A stretch of DNA of 64,000 nucleotides, from NCBI GenBank assembly GCA_011799875.1, contig CM022298.1, forward strand, positions 197,150,076 through 197,214,075, given 5' to 3'. Of this stretch, positions 10,294 to 22,837 are shown in pieces. Source of the DNA: Thinopyrum elongatum (taxonomy: Eukaryota; Streptophyta; Magnoliopsida; Poales; Poaceae). Positions within the stretch are counted from its first letter, which is position 1. Every line of letters begins with the position of its first letter. Below the pieces are notes generated by a model. It was not told the origin of the DNA. It did no database searches and saw nothing but the letters and a program-made list of their open reading frames with translations. A program made the position numbers and the translations under genes.

Positions 10294-13200
10294 TCATGAT
10301 GTCGATGGAGGAGCGCCAGTGTTGTTGGGGTCGTCCGTTGAAGTAGGGCCTGCCGCAGTGTCATTGAGATCTTCAGCTTCATCCGTCTCACGCGATGAAG
10401 AAAATGAACTTGTGACCAGCTGAGGAACTTTGATCTTCTTAAATTTCTTCGAAGGTGGATGAGACCAGTCAAAGTCCTGTTGAAATCCCATCTGCTTGAG
10501 ATCATCATCACTGTAAAGATGAGACAGAATAGCCCAAGTGCAGTCGAAGATTTCATGCGCATAGTAATGATTCTTCTTCACAGTGTTTTGCGTGACAGTC
10601 ATGTTCTGAAGAATTGAGCCAAATTGTCGCTTGACCCACTTGTGATTGTGATCGACTTTCTGATGAATACTTAGAAGAAGCTCACGATCAGTCATCACCC
10701 GTGGAGCAGTGGCTTGAGGATTTTGCTTTGAGGCTTTTGCGGCAGAGTCTTGAGTTGCAGAGTCATCATTGGTGGAGTAAGATGCAGCTTTGCGAAACTG
10801 ACCATCCAATGGACGAGTGCCTTCATCAATAACAGCAGCTTTGCCTTTTTCATCAGTTGAAGAAATAGTCCTTTTGAGGACTTCAATGGGAGGCAAGAAA
10901 CTAAGGTGATTCTAACAATCTGCCTTGTAGTGAATTGAAGACCTGGTTTTGATGAATTTCATAATCCATGGAACATAGGGCTTCAACTCAAATGGTGATA
11001 GTGCAACATTCACCAAAGTCCTCTAGAAGAAATCATGGTAGTTTATGGGAATGCCATGTATAATGTTGAACAGCAGATTCTTCATGATGCCAAGAACTTC
11101 CTCTTCTTCAGAGTTGTGGCCTTTGATTGGACTGAGGGTTTTGGTCAAAATGCGGTAGATTGTCCTAGGCACATATAGCAATACCTTCATGAGGAAAGTG
11201 GTTCTTGGAGCTTGGCCAGGCCGCAAAGGCTTCATTAGCACTTGCATCATATGATTTGGAAGTTCAGTTTCTTCATAAATCAGCCTTGCGCCTTCAGAAG
11301 GAGGACTGACTGGAATGGCATGAAGCAATTCAGTGGCCGGAGCTTTGTAGTGTGAGTTCTCAGTCATCCAATCAAGCACCCATGAATTAGCATCATTCAC
11401 ATTTCCAGTGAGGTGCAGAGTAGCATAGAATTAAAGAATTAGCTCGTCATTCCAATCACAGATGTCAGCACAGAAATTTAGAAGCCCAGCTTCATGAAGA
11501 ACATTCAAGACAAGTTGGAAGCACGGGATGGACTACATATCCACATGAGAAATTTGACGGTGCTCAAATACCTTGTCCTTGTCAAACAGAACGGCCGCAT
11601 AGAAATTCATCTGGCTAGCTGTCCAGAACCTATTGCGCCGAAGTCTTGCTGAGTCATATGGATTGACATCAGTGAAGAAATGATGTTCATCAAAGAAATC
11701 AGCAGCCTTAAACTTTGGTCTCTTTGCATGAGGATTTTGTTGCTTGGGCTGAAGATTTGCAGTTGATGGTCTCACAACCTCTTGAGTCAGAATCTCTGGA
11801 GCTGCTGGCTGAGGAATTGAAGCTTCAGGTTCTTCAGCAGCAGTTTGAGTCTCCATTTCTCCACCTGTTGCAGATGGAATTTCTTCATGAATGGAATGGA
11901 GAGAAGTTTGACGTCCTTCAGTACCCGTTTGAATTTCTTCAGTTTGTACAGGGGACTAAGGAATTGGATGCAGAGGTGTGGTCAATGGTGAATTGGGGTG
12001 AAGATTTTCCCAATAGTCATCATTCAACATAGGCGTTGTTGAGCCAATATCCACGTCTTCTTCAATTTCTTCAACGCCTGCCTCTTCAGCTGTGAACTGA
12101 GGCACAGGCAATGATACCAGTAGAGTGGAAGGGATATCTTCCACTTCAATTTCTTCATCCAACTGCTCAGAAGAAGCAGCGGAAGGATTTTCCTCATCAA
12201 TGTCATTTGGAATATCATAGTCTTCACCAAATGGGACAAGTTCCTTTGATGGCACTATCGAAGTTGGAACAACATCAATTGGGTTGGTGAAAGAGCTCTT
12301 CAAAGTCCTCAATTTCTTGGGAGCTGAGGACTCTGCAGTGGTTGATGCTTTCCTTTTCTTCACAGCTGCCTTCTCTGCAGCTTTGGTTTTCTTCACTTCT
12401 GATGCAGAAGGAAGAGTAGTATTCTTCATCTTTGATGATTTGGCAGGAGGAGCAGATGAAGTGGGTTCAGTTTCTTCAGGCACGACTGATGCAGTCGCCC
12501 TGGCATTGTCAGTTTCTTCAGGTGCAGCAAATTCTTCAGCTAGCCTGGGATGTTCTTCAGGCACAACATTGGTGGTTGCCATGGCAGTTTCTTCAGCAGC
12601 CTGATTTTCATCAGCTGTGCTTTCATTTTCTTCAATAGACTAAGCAGAAGTATCAGCTTGAGGAATTTGTCGTTGCGTTGGTGCTGCAACATTTGGCTTG
12701 AGGTTCTTGGCAAGCTTGACAAATCTGACTTTGGCACCTAGCCAATCGGCATAATATCTATCAAATTCATCACTGAGACCTTTGATTTCCTTTTGCAGAG
12801 TTACAAGTTCTTCTGGAGACATGTTTAGAATGTTGTTCTTCAGAAAATGCTCCTTCTTGTACTGAGCCTTCTTGACTTGTCAACCCTTTTCAAATTTCTA
12901 TTTTTCTTCACTTATGAATGCCGTCAACATATGACTTTGACCAGGAGTGTGGTTTAGGTTAGGCAGTGGAGTGTTGGGATCTTTGTGCCAGAGGTCAATG
13001 AAGTCGAGGATCTTCTTCGGATCCAGCATTAGAGGCACAGAACTGCCTTTGGCTCTAGCGGCCCTTTCTTGCCTGTCCCTGATGATTTCAGGAAGTTCTT
13101 CATCATCAGCTTCATCGTCATCAGAAGGAACATGGAACACCACTAGCTTCTTATGAGGACTTGGCCTCGTTCCACGTCGAGCAGTGGCTTTGACTTTTAG

Positions 13201-14028
13201 TAAGGTTGGACCTTTTGAGGACTGTGGTGGAGCTGAGGAAGATGCAGATGCCCCTGAAGCAATTGAGAAACCAGCAGTCCACTGACATGTTGCAAGGTGC
13301 ACTGGTGTTGAGGACTTTATGGCAGCAGCTGAGAATTTTGTGGCAATAGAGGGGATTGGCATAGCCTTTGAAGAAGTTGCCTGAGGATTTTGCCTTGAGG
13401 GCTTTGCTGTTGAGGATCTTCGCCGTGAGGGCACTGCTGTTGAGGAATTTGGCTTCATAGGAGATTTCTTCGGCATAGCCTTCTTAGCCTTACTGGCAGA
13501 GGCCTCAGCAGCAGCAGCAGCTTGAGAATCCTCATTGAATTTCTTCACTGCTTCTTTTGCTACTTTAGCCAATTTGGTTTGGTGCTTGGCCCATTCCTTT
13601 GGAAAGTCCTGACCGTGTCTGACGCTAGTGGGATTAGCTTCTTGGCCAGCAGCCAATGGAGGTCTTGGACATGGAGGGTTCACGGCAAATTTCTTCATGT
13701 ACTTGGGAGTGACATAGCGGTATTCCCTACATTCCTTAGCCCATCTCCTCTCAATTCTCTGAATGCGCACTTTGCGCCGAGTCTTGGTTTATTTGCCATG
13801 AGTTGCTTCATCAGGTGTGCAATATTCATCATATATGTCTTCAGGTATCTCAAAAGCAGTGTTTGTCTCAGGCCATTTGCCTCCCTTCTGAGGTCTTTTC
13901 CCATCTGCCATTTTCCTCACTTGAGGACTTTGAACTTTGGATGTTTCTGAGGAAGTGTGCAAATTTTCTTCGAGGAACACTGCAAATGAGTTAAGTTGAT
14001 GAGAACCTAGTGATTCATCAGCGGACAT
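10294..14028 (-). pseudogene. Sirevirus accessory (env-position) gene, copy 1, decayed
   Basis: The minus-strand gene lies between pol and the 3' LTR. It starts MSADESLGSHQLNSF at 14028 and ends GAPPSTS at 10294, about 1,245 codons. Long Ser/Pro/Ala- and Lys-rich segments (residues ~130-600) precede a more ordered Trp- and Phe-rich domain (residues ~650-960; FWTASQMNFYAAVLF, FNIIHGIPINYHDFF) and a C-terminal tail. At least six stops interrupt it, including TAA at 13789-13791 and TAA at 11431-11433; the second is shared with copy 2. Sireviruses have an 'env-like' gene here, but I see no clear signal peptide or membrane anchor, so I do not call it an envelope protein. Compare copy 3 (55058-58834), which is nearly intact. 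Confidence 0.7.
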
Positions 14029-15344
14029 TTTGTACCTGTGAACAGAGTATAGGTGCGAAGAATTTGGAGAGGTCATATGCGTTCTTAGAAATTTTTCCAA
14101 AGAATCAAGTTTGAGGAATTCGACCATAGTTGTCTTGAAGAATTTCACTAAGCGTTATTGACTTAGGTTCCAGAGTTGTATAGATTTTAAAATCCACACA
14201 ACTGAGGGATCTGGAAGAAAATCATAGCTTAGAGAAACAAATCAAGATACAGAAGCATTCGGGTGTTTAAGGAGTGGGAAGTTGAAGAATAAACACCTTT
14301 TGAAGATTTTGTGGAAATCATAAGAATCAAAGTAGGGAAGTAAAATCAGATTTTAATTACCCTTGACGAAGAACACGATGAACTGGGAGTGGAGTTGGAG
14401 AAGTTCGTCCGTTCAGATCTCCCACGCCCTAACTTGGCGGTGGAAGATAGCTACGGCAGCGGCGGAGTGAAGATTTCCGCGGCTGACGCGAGTACGACGG
14501 TGATGAGGTCAAGGCAGTGAAGCTCTTCCTCACCGGCGATGATGGAGAGTAGCGACGGCACTATGTCTGAGAGCTCGAGCGAGATTGAGGTCGAGCGGAG
14601 TAACAGAGGTCTGAGGAAGGGAAGGGGTATTTATAGCCGAGGTGAAAAACTGCTCGTCCGAAGATTTTGGACGAACATGCCCCTGACCCTTACTATTCTA
14701 ACAACATGTGTCACCCAGGTACATAGAGGTGGAGATTGTGGAGATCGTGGGTAAGTTGTTTAATCCATCGTGGGAAGCAGAACGGTTTGAGCGGCAACAG
14801 CCAAAAATTCAAATGTGCAATTTTTAAGGTTTCGTTCGCAAATTCTTCAGCTGACAAGGACACAGTGAAGATTTTGAACGGGTTTCAACTAGAACGCACA
14901 TGAAGAATTTCTAAACAGACTGGGTTGAGTTTAGCATAGAGGGGGAACGGGTCCGATCACATTCACTTAGAGGAAAAATCAACTTGAAGAATTAGCAATA
15001 AGTGAATGCTGCTGAGGACATTGAAAACTCAATATATATATATATATAGCCAATGAAGAACACCAATTGAAAAGTTTGAGGAAATTGCAAAGTTGAGGAA
15101 TTTGAAAATTTGAAGAATTTGCAAAATGAAGAAAAACTCAAATTTGAAGATTTTCAACTTTGGTTGGTGGCGTGACCCACCGTATAAGAATGATGATTTC
15201 AGACACCGCGTACAATTGTCATAGGGCTCTGATAATCAAATTCTTCATTAATTACTTCACACTTGGAAGGTTAGTCTTCATTGATTGAAGAAAAATGTTA
15301 CTTCGTGTGTTGCACATCTAAGTCATCAATTTTGCATAAGTGTT
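14029..15344. other. Copia spacer between pol and accessory gene (copy 1)
   Basis: No conserved reading frame is seen. The segment contains a TATATATATATATAG run near 15032 and ends in a splice-acceptor-like 'ttcacag' (minus strand) just in front of the accessory-gene ATG, which would suit expression from a spliced RNA. The equivalent spacer in copy 3 (58835-60146) has the same landmarks, including the AT run near 59839. The conservation of the two spacers makes a regulatory role plausible but unproven. Confidence 0.5.
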
Positions 15345-18300
15345 AGGATGTGTGTCCTTTCAAAGAACATTCGAAGATTCTAAGATATTTAGCTCACACC
15401 GCAACTTGCTAAATCTCTTCTCATCCAAGGGCTTTGTGAAGATATCCGCTAGCTATTCTTCAGTCTTCACGTGGTCGATGGAGATGTCGCCCTTCAACAG
15501 ATGATCTCGAAGAAAATGATGACGAATCTAGATGTGCTTAGTCTTCGAGTGCTGAACTGGGTTATGAGCAATCTTGATGGCACTCTCGTTATCGCAGTAG
15601 AGTGGCACGTTCTTCACATTGATGCCATAGTCCTTGAGTGTTTGCTTCATCCACAGCAAGAGCCAGTAGCAATGTACTCAACTTCAGCAGTAGAGAGTGA
15701 TACGCAGTTCTGCTTCTTCGAGGACCAACATACTAAGGATCATCCAAGGAAATCACATGTGCCTGATGTAGACTTGCGATCCACCCGATCACCAGCATAG
15801 TCATAGTCATAATATCCAATGAGATCAAAAGCCGAGCCCTTGGGATACCATAATCCAAGTGTTGGAGTGTGAGCTAGGTATCGAAGAATATGTTTCATAG
15901 CCTTATGGTGTGATTCCTTTGGTGTAGCTTGAAAACGGGCACACATGCAAACACTAAGCATAATATCTGGCCAAGATGCACATAGGTACAATAAAGAGCC
16001 AATCATGGAGCGGTATACCTTTCGGTCAAAGTCTATACCATTTTCATCGGTGCATAGATGGCCATTTGTGGGCATAGGGATTTTGACGCCTTTGCAATCT
16101 TGCATGCCAAATTTTCTCAGCACGTCCTTGAGGTATTTCTCTTGAGATATGAAGATGCCATTGCGTTGTTGATGAATTTGAAGACCTAATAAGAATTTCA
16201 ATTCTCCCATCATAGACATTTGATATTCCTCACTCACCGTATAGGCAAATTCGTCACTGTAACATTGGTTAGTACAGCCAAAGATAATATAAACAACATA
16301 TATTTGGCACACGAATAATTCATCATCATATGTTTTGGTGAAAAGAGTTGGGTCAAGTGAACCGGGTTTGAAGCCTTTCTTCATGAGGAATTCCTTCAGT
16401 GTGTCATACCATGCCCAAGGGGCCTGCTTGAGGCCATAGAGGGCCTTGTTAAGTCTGAAGACTTTGTCAGGATGCTTAGGATCTTCAAAACCTGGGGGTT
16501 GAGCGACATATACTTCTTCCTCAAGCTTACCATTGAGGAATGCACTTTTCACATCCATTTGATATAAGATGATATTATGATGGTTAGCATAAGCAAGCAA
16601 TATGCGAATAGCCTCAAGTCTAGCAAAAGTTTCATCGAAATCAATTCCTTCAACCTGTGTGTAGCCTTGAGCTACAAGACGAGCCTTGTTCCTCACCACT
16701 AGGCCATTTTCATTTTGCTTGTTGCAGTAGATCCATTTGGTACCGATGTCATTGTGCTTGCGAGGATCTGGTCACTTGACAAGTTCCCACACATTGTTGA
16801 GCTCGAATTGATGTAATTCCTCTTGCATAGCTTGAATCCACTCAGGCTCCAGAAATGCCTCATTAACTTTGGTGGGCTCTGTGATAGAGACAAAAGCGAA
16901 GTGCCCACAAAAGTTAGACAAATGTGAAGCTTTTGAGCGTGTGAGAGGACCTGGTGCATTGATGTCATCGATGATTCTCTCAATTTGCACTTCATTTGCA
17001 ACGCGAGGGTGAGCAGGTTGACGGCTTTGATTGGGCTCAGCATTTTGTTCAGAGCCATTTTCTTCAGATGCACCAACATGATTTTCTTCATGATCTGGAA
17101 TGACTTCTTCAGCAGATTCTTCAGTAGGTATGACATCCTCAGTAGCCTTGAACTTGATGGATTCCTCAGGAGACATTTCATCTAGCATAGGAGGTAGGTG
17201 CTCTCTTTGAGAGTCATTAGTCTCATCGAACTGCACATCTACAGTTTCAACAACCTTGTTGTGATAGGTGTTGAAGACTCTGTAGGTGTGCGAGTCCTTT
17301 CCGTAACCAAGCATAAAACCCTCATGTGCTTTTGGTGCAAACTTAGAGTTGTGATGAGGATCTCTAATCCAACATTTAGCATCGAAGACTTTGAAATAAC
17401 TCACATTGGGTTTCTTGTCAGTGAGGAGTTCATATGAGGTCTTCTTGAAGAATTTGTGAAGATATACCCTGTTGATGATGTGGCATGCACTATCAATAGC
17501 CATAGGCTAGAAGCGACGAGGCGTCTTGTATTCATCAAGCATAGTGCGAGCCATCTCAACAAGAGTCATGTTCTTGCGCTCCATGATGCCATTTTGCTGA
17601 GGAGTATATGGGGCAGATAACTCATGAGTAATACCAAGTTCATCAAGATAGTCATCAAGACCAGTATTTTGAACTCGGTCCCGTTGTCACTCCGGATATG
17701 CTTGATCTTCACACCGAAATGCATCGAGGCCCTTGAGGAAAATCGTTTGAAGACTTCCTGCACTTCAGTTTTGTACATAATGATATGCACCCAGGTGTAA
17801 CGAGAATAATCATCAACAATAACAAAGCCATATAGAGATGCTACATTTCTTAGTGTGGCATAATGAGTAGGGCCAAAGAGGTCCATATGAAACAATTCAA
17901 AAGGATGAGTGGTAGTCATGATTGTCTTCGAGGGGTGCTTGGCTCTGGTCATCTTTCTAGCCTCACAAGCCCCACAAAGATGATCTTTGAGGAATTTGAC
18001 ATCCTCAATGCCAATGACGTGCTTCTTCTTCATAAGCGTGTGCAAGTTCCTCATGCCAGCATGACCGAGTCGACGATGCCATAGCCAGCCTTCTGAAGCT
18101 TTTGCAAGTAGACATGTGGCAGGCTGTGGTCCTGCAGAGAAATCAACAATATACAAGTCTCCTCTCCTAAAGCCTTTGAAGACTTTGGAATTGTCAGATT
18201 CCATTAGCATAATGCAATGATATTTGCCAAACACGACAACCATATCAAGATCACAAAGCATTGAGACAGACATGAGGTTGAATCCGAGGGACTCGACAAG

Positions 18301-18520
18301 CATGACTTTGTCCATATGTCGATCCTTTGAAATTGCAACCCTACCTAGACCCAATACCTTGATTTTGCATTTTTTAGCGTAGGTGATATGCTTCAGATGC
18401 GATGGCGATAAAGCAGAGTCCATCAGTAAGCTCTTGTCACCAGTCATGTGATTTGTACATCCATTGTCTAGGACCCATTCAGTAGCTTTGGGTGTTTCAT
18501 CTTGCAGATGAATTAGTGCA
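15345..18520 (-). pseudogene. Copia pol: protease, integrase, RT, RNase H (decayed)
   Basis: Minus strand, in order: protease remnant WVLDNGCTNHMTG near 18475-18435 (the family has LDSG); integrase zinc finger (HRRLGHAGMRNLH and CGAC); integrase core with D (HMDLFGP), D (RSDNGTEF) and E (NGIMERKN); RT from about 16760 with [10 protein letters not shown] and [13 protein letters not shown]; RNase H with DRKSTSGTC and TKPLDEKR at the end. Decay: a one-base deletion after DNGTEF near 17670, stops near 17505, 16771 and 15740, and a C-terminal stop. The RT active site reads YVVY (16289-16300) instead of YVDD, so both catalytic aspartates are gone. This copy cannot make a working polymerase. Confidence 0.88.
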
Positions 18521-19867
18521 TCTTATGAACTCATATACTTCAGAGTGAAGAATATGACATCAAATTCATCAGATAGAATTTCATCAAATAGTGCAACATA
18601 TATAGCAGTATGAGGACGTGAGAAATGAATAAATCATTTCATCATGATTAGCTTGCGTCCTTTCAAGCATTCTCAGGTCTCCAGCAAATTCTTTAGACGA
18701 TTAAGTTCGTCTGGAGACCTGACCCTGCATAAGAAATTAGTTCTTTTTCTTCACCACCCACATCTAGAGGGGTGGCAAAGAGTTCATCATTCTGCGAGCT
18801 CCATAATAGAAAGGTGGCATTGAAGCCAGTGCACTTCGTTTCACAAAAGAGGGGTTAGAGTAGGCATATGAATAAGCAGAGAAATTCTTCGAGGACTTAT
18901 GAACATAATGATTTGAAGAATAATGCACATATTCATAGCTCTTAGTTTTTCCCTGCGAAACAGAAGCGTTAGCACTATGATGTTCATATGGGGATTTGGA
19001 TCCACGTGAGGAATTTGATCCATATGAGGAATTTGGTCCGTATGAGGACTTGGATCCATTCGAAGCCTTTGGTCCATATGAAGAATTTGATCTGGGGTTC
19101 CTATTCTTCACAGGTGGTGTCATGAGGACATTCACCTGAAGACTTTCAAGGCACCTTTTGGGAACCCAGATTCTCTTCATAGGGGGACCGTTCCTGCAGT
19201 TAGTTCCAACATATCTAGCAAATACTTTGCCATTCTGATTTTTGAACAGTTTATAGTTGGAGTCAATTGACTCATCAGATGAATATGAAGATTCACATGT
19301 AAAGCCAGATAAAGTGGATGGATCTACTGGAGGTCCTTTCATAGCAACCCATGAGGTTTTGGGATACTGCTCAGGTTTCCAGTAGTTCCCATCAGCATTG
19401 AGTTTCCTCTCAAAGGCAATACCCTCTTTCCTAGGTTCCTGTTCAAGATATGCTTTTTGAGCACATCACAAAGAGTCTGATGCCTTTTGAGGCTTTTGTA
19501 CATGCCTGTCACATACAATTCCTTCAACCTTGCATTTTCGTTAGTGATACTAGTCGTATCCTCAGATGAGGAATTTGTGACCACAGAAATAGTTGAAGAA
19601 TTTGCAGCAATAGAAGCATTTGAACTTTCAGGTGAAGAATTAGTAGATTCACGTTCAATGCATTTCAAACATGGCGGAATAAATTCTTCCTAAGTGGAAC
19701 TGATCTGTTGAGCAAGTAATGAATCATTTTCCTTCTAAAGATCTTCATGACTCACCCTCAGCTTCTCAAGATCTTGCTTTCTCTGAAGAAATTCATAAGA
19801 AAGCTTCTCATGATCGGCTAAGAGTGTTTCATGATGACCTTGAAGATTATCAAACTTAGACTGTAGT

Positions 19868-20782
19868 TGTCGTGGTAAACCATGGCCACCTATGGGGCCA
19901 TGAGCCCCTTTTGGTTCAGCAGGGGGACCGGGTACGTTGCACAAAGAGCGGAGGAGCGTAGCGCAGCACGGCAGAGATCACACAGGCAGTTTTACCCAGG
20001 TTCGGGCTGCTGCGAGGCGTAAAACCCTACTCCTGCTTTGGTGGATTGATGGTGGATGGTGGTAGAAACGCAGTGCTCTTGCCCGGCAGGGTTGCCTCGG
20101 GGCGAGAGCAGCTATGCGCGTACGAGTGTACAAGGGTCCGAATCCTTTCTATGGTTGCCATGGGCCTCCTTTTGTAGATTAAGGGATCACCACAGTGGCA
20201 AATCAGTCATTGTGTACTGATTAGATAGCAAACAGTGCTATCATATCTACTCTGCAGGCAGAGCAGAGTGCATTAAATGCATCGCTTAGTGTCACATCAT
20301 GGCCTGCCTGGCACGCCTTGCCGGGCTGCTCGGCCACCTTCTCTCCTGTCTGCATGACACGTCACTGGACGGGTGTCAGTTGGAGGCGATTCCTGTAGGA
20401 AAGGGCTGCCATGTAGCGAAAGACAGCCACTTAGTCACTTTGGGGCTTGACACTGCATCGATCGATGACTTGCGTCGCTTTGAGGTGGAGCGGTGAAGCC
20501 TTGGCGGGGTGTTTTTGCCTTCGTAGGACCTGGCAAGCCTGCCGGGGCGGTCTTGAGGCTTGTTTCCGGGGCAGCCTTGACCTCGCCAGGCTCTCCTGCC
20601 CGACAAGGGAGGGTTTTCCCCTAGCAGAGTCTTGCTCCTTGGCTTGACTTGATCTTCTTGATCTGCACTCTGGTTCTTCAAAGAGCTGATCTCTGGTGCC
20701 TGGTCTGGTCTTGGATGTCGCAATCTTGATCTTAGGCCTGTGCACAGTCTGGGCAACAGACCCAGGGTTTGTTGCACCGACA
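19868..20782 (-). repeat. Gypsy-A 3' LTR
   Basis: This 915-bp LTR starts TGTCGTGGTAAACC and ends GCACCGACA on the plus strand. It carries a 14-bp segment near 20625, around 'agcagagtcttgct', missing from the other LTR. It shares the module 'tttacccaggttcgggc' with the LTRs of Gypsy-B and Gypsy-C. Confidence 0.9.
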
Positions 20783-21193
20783 GGAGCCCCGGGGCCTGGC
20801 CCGAATGCGCTGCCGGGTGCCATCGGGGTAGGCCCTAACTTGTGCACAGGCGAGAGGGAAATAGTTGCTTGTCCCTTGAGATCTTCTTTGCTTCTTCATT
20901 AATCTGAGCTCGGGTCAGTTTCCGGTTCACCCGTGCATCATGTAACGCCAATCATGGTGGGGCCATCCTTGTAATGGCCCGTGAATGACTTTTACGCACG
21001 GGTTAGTAACTGCCAATTCACTCTTCCCACCACGCCCTTATCCCAGGCCACGTATTCAGCATGCATTGAGTGGGGTAGGTAACGGAGGCGCGCGAAGCGG
21101 GAGAGCGTCAAGGCAGGAGTCCGGTTTTCTCGGATTGGTGGAGGAGGACGGCGGTTACCCGTCGAAGGGCCGGCTCCCAGCCCCCAGCCCGTC

Positions 21194-21454
21194 TATAAAA
21201 TAAGGGGTGGGGGACAGAGTGGGAGCCTTCATCCGCACAACCCTCCTCCTCCGCTCTCTGCTTCCTATTGGAGTATGCCGAAGAGGAGAGCTCGGGGCCG
21301 AGCCCCGGGCCCTAACTTGGGATTGATGGTATCAAGTGCTTGGGCAGGATCTTCTTCCTGTCTTCGTGCAGGCCTCAGGGGGGGGTGTGCGGGCGGCGCG
21401 GTGGTAGCACCGGAGGTAGCGACTTCGGCGCGCTCATCGCCGAGCCTCCCGTAG
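21194..21454 (+). CDS. Antisense transcription unit inside Gypsy-A (TATA + short ORF)
   Basis: On the strand opposite gag-pol, TATAAAATA at 21194-21202 is followed by a pyrimidine-rich leader and an ATG at 21275. It opens a 59-codon frame (MPKRRARGRAPGPNLG at the start) ending TAG at 21452-21454. A G-run near 21376 could hide a frameshift, because other plus-strand frames stay open beyond it to about 21861. Downstream, AT-rich sequence with AATGAA and AATAAA-like motifs near 22200 could hold a poly(A) site. Tat elements are known for additional ORFs, often antisense, between integrase and the 3' LTR. The peptide itself is not recognised. Confidence 0.35.
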   Translation, partial: YKIRGGGQSGSLHPHNPPPPLSASYWSMPKRRARGRAPGPNLGLMVSSAWAGSSSCLRAGLRGGCAGGAVVAPEVATSARSSPSLP

Positions 21455-22837
21455 CTCCAATCTTAGTGAGGGGCGACGCAAGCGACACTATGCCGAGGCC
21501 CATAATGGACACGAGGCGTGGTAGTCGATCGTGGCCTATTCCCCCTTTTTCTGCGATGCCGAAGGGAGACCGCAAAGGTGGTTCATCATTGGAAATGGTG
21601 GACCCCTCCTCTCTGGGTACTGCCTACCCGGCGTATGGGCGGGCTCCTCGTGTCCGTGTATGCTTCTTCGAAAGACGGCGCCCTTCTAACTCTAGGTCGA
21701 TGGAGACGACCATGCTCTCTGTGGTGTCTCCCAGAGCACCCGACGCTCATCCTAGCTGTCGCATCGGCGGCTCGAGCGGCGGCAGATGCGCCTCTTCGAG
21801 CGACAGCAACGAGGAGGGTGGTGGCAACCCACGACGCGTCAAGAGCGGGGACGGCCGCTGATGACCGCTCCGACGTGGCATGATTGCCTGGCAGCACCAT
21901 CGTCTTCGGCCGGCTTCGACTGCGCCACCATTCGCGCCTGCCCTACAGTTTCTTCCTCCCAGCCCGGGAACGGCGCCGTCCTGATCCTGGGGAGGCACCA
22001 AATCCCAGCCAGACCTTCCCTCCAACTTCTTCGTCTCCCCCTGTAGTTTCGAAGAAGGAGAGAACAAAAAAAAGGCATCACGAGCATTTATCTTTTTTTC
22101 ACACTAAGATCTGTAGGCACTTGCCAAACTTTAGTTCAAATTATGAAATCTCTTTTATCCATGTTTGTGATCTGTAAGGTCTGTACTTGTTGATCAGCAT
22201 ATTAATGAAAAAGATAAACCTTGTCGGGCACTTGTGCATGTAATATGTCCATGCAGAGGTAGGATGCCTCTATACATTCAAGTAAACAAGTTTTTCCCGG
22301 TAGGCTATCCTACCGGTACCCTCAGTTTGCTGCTGCGGAGCTAGGCTTGCCGGGCCCAAACTGTATAGAGGGACCAGCCCCCCGCCAATTTTCTCGCCAA
22401 AGGCCACTACAACCATCCTGACCGAAGCAACGTTCGAGTCATGGGATGGGAGCACCTAAGTTTTGAAAGTGGCAAGGTTTTCTATGCCCAAGTTTTTACT
22501 TACAGAACACGCATGGTTAAGAGAGAGAACTTATCTGTTTGGGCTTGCCGGAGATCGCAATGTAGGGTTTTCTTCTCTTCTCCTCTTCGGAACCGAATCC
22601 ACGGTAGGAGCCTGCAGCTTGATGCAGATGAAAATGATGCCACACGCGATCTTATCTACATGAACTTGCAATCCTCATGATATGCTTATGCATCCATGCA
22701 AGTTTTGGGGGGCCCCCAGCGCTTCATTTATTTCTGTTGCTCAGGGTCTACGGCTGGCTTTGTACAAGGGGTTACATGCAATAGAGGCAAGGCCTGTACA
22801 AAAGGGTGGCTGCCGGGTAGGGCCCGACAGCCACGAC

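Noticed and set aside
11715..13156. Plus-strand frames of 60-110 codons.
   Set aside because: Shadows of the minus-strand Copia accessory gene, whose low-complexity codons keep the opposite strand open.
15471..15800. A 109-codon plus-strand frame.
   Set aside because: Exact reverse of Copia RNase H, which is recognisable on the minus strand.
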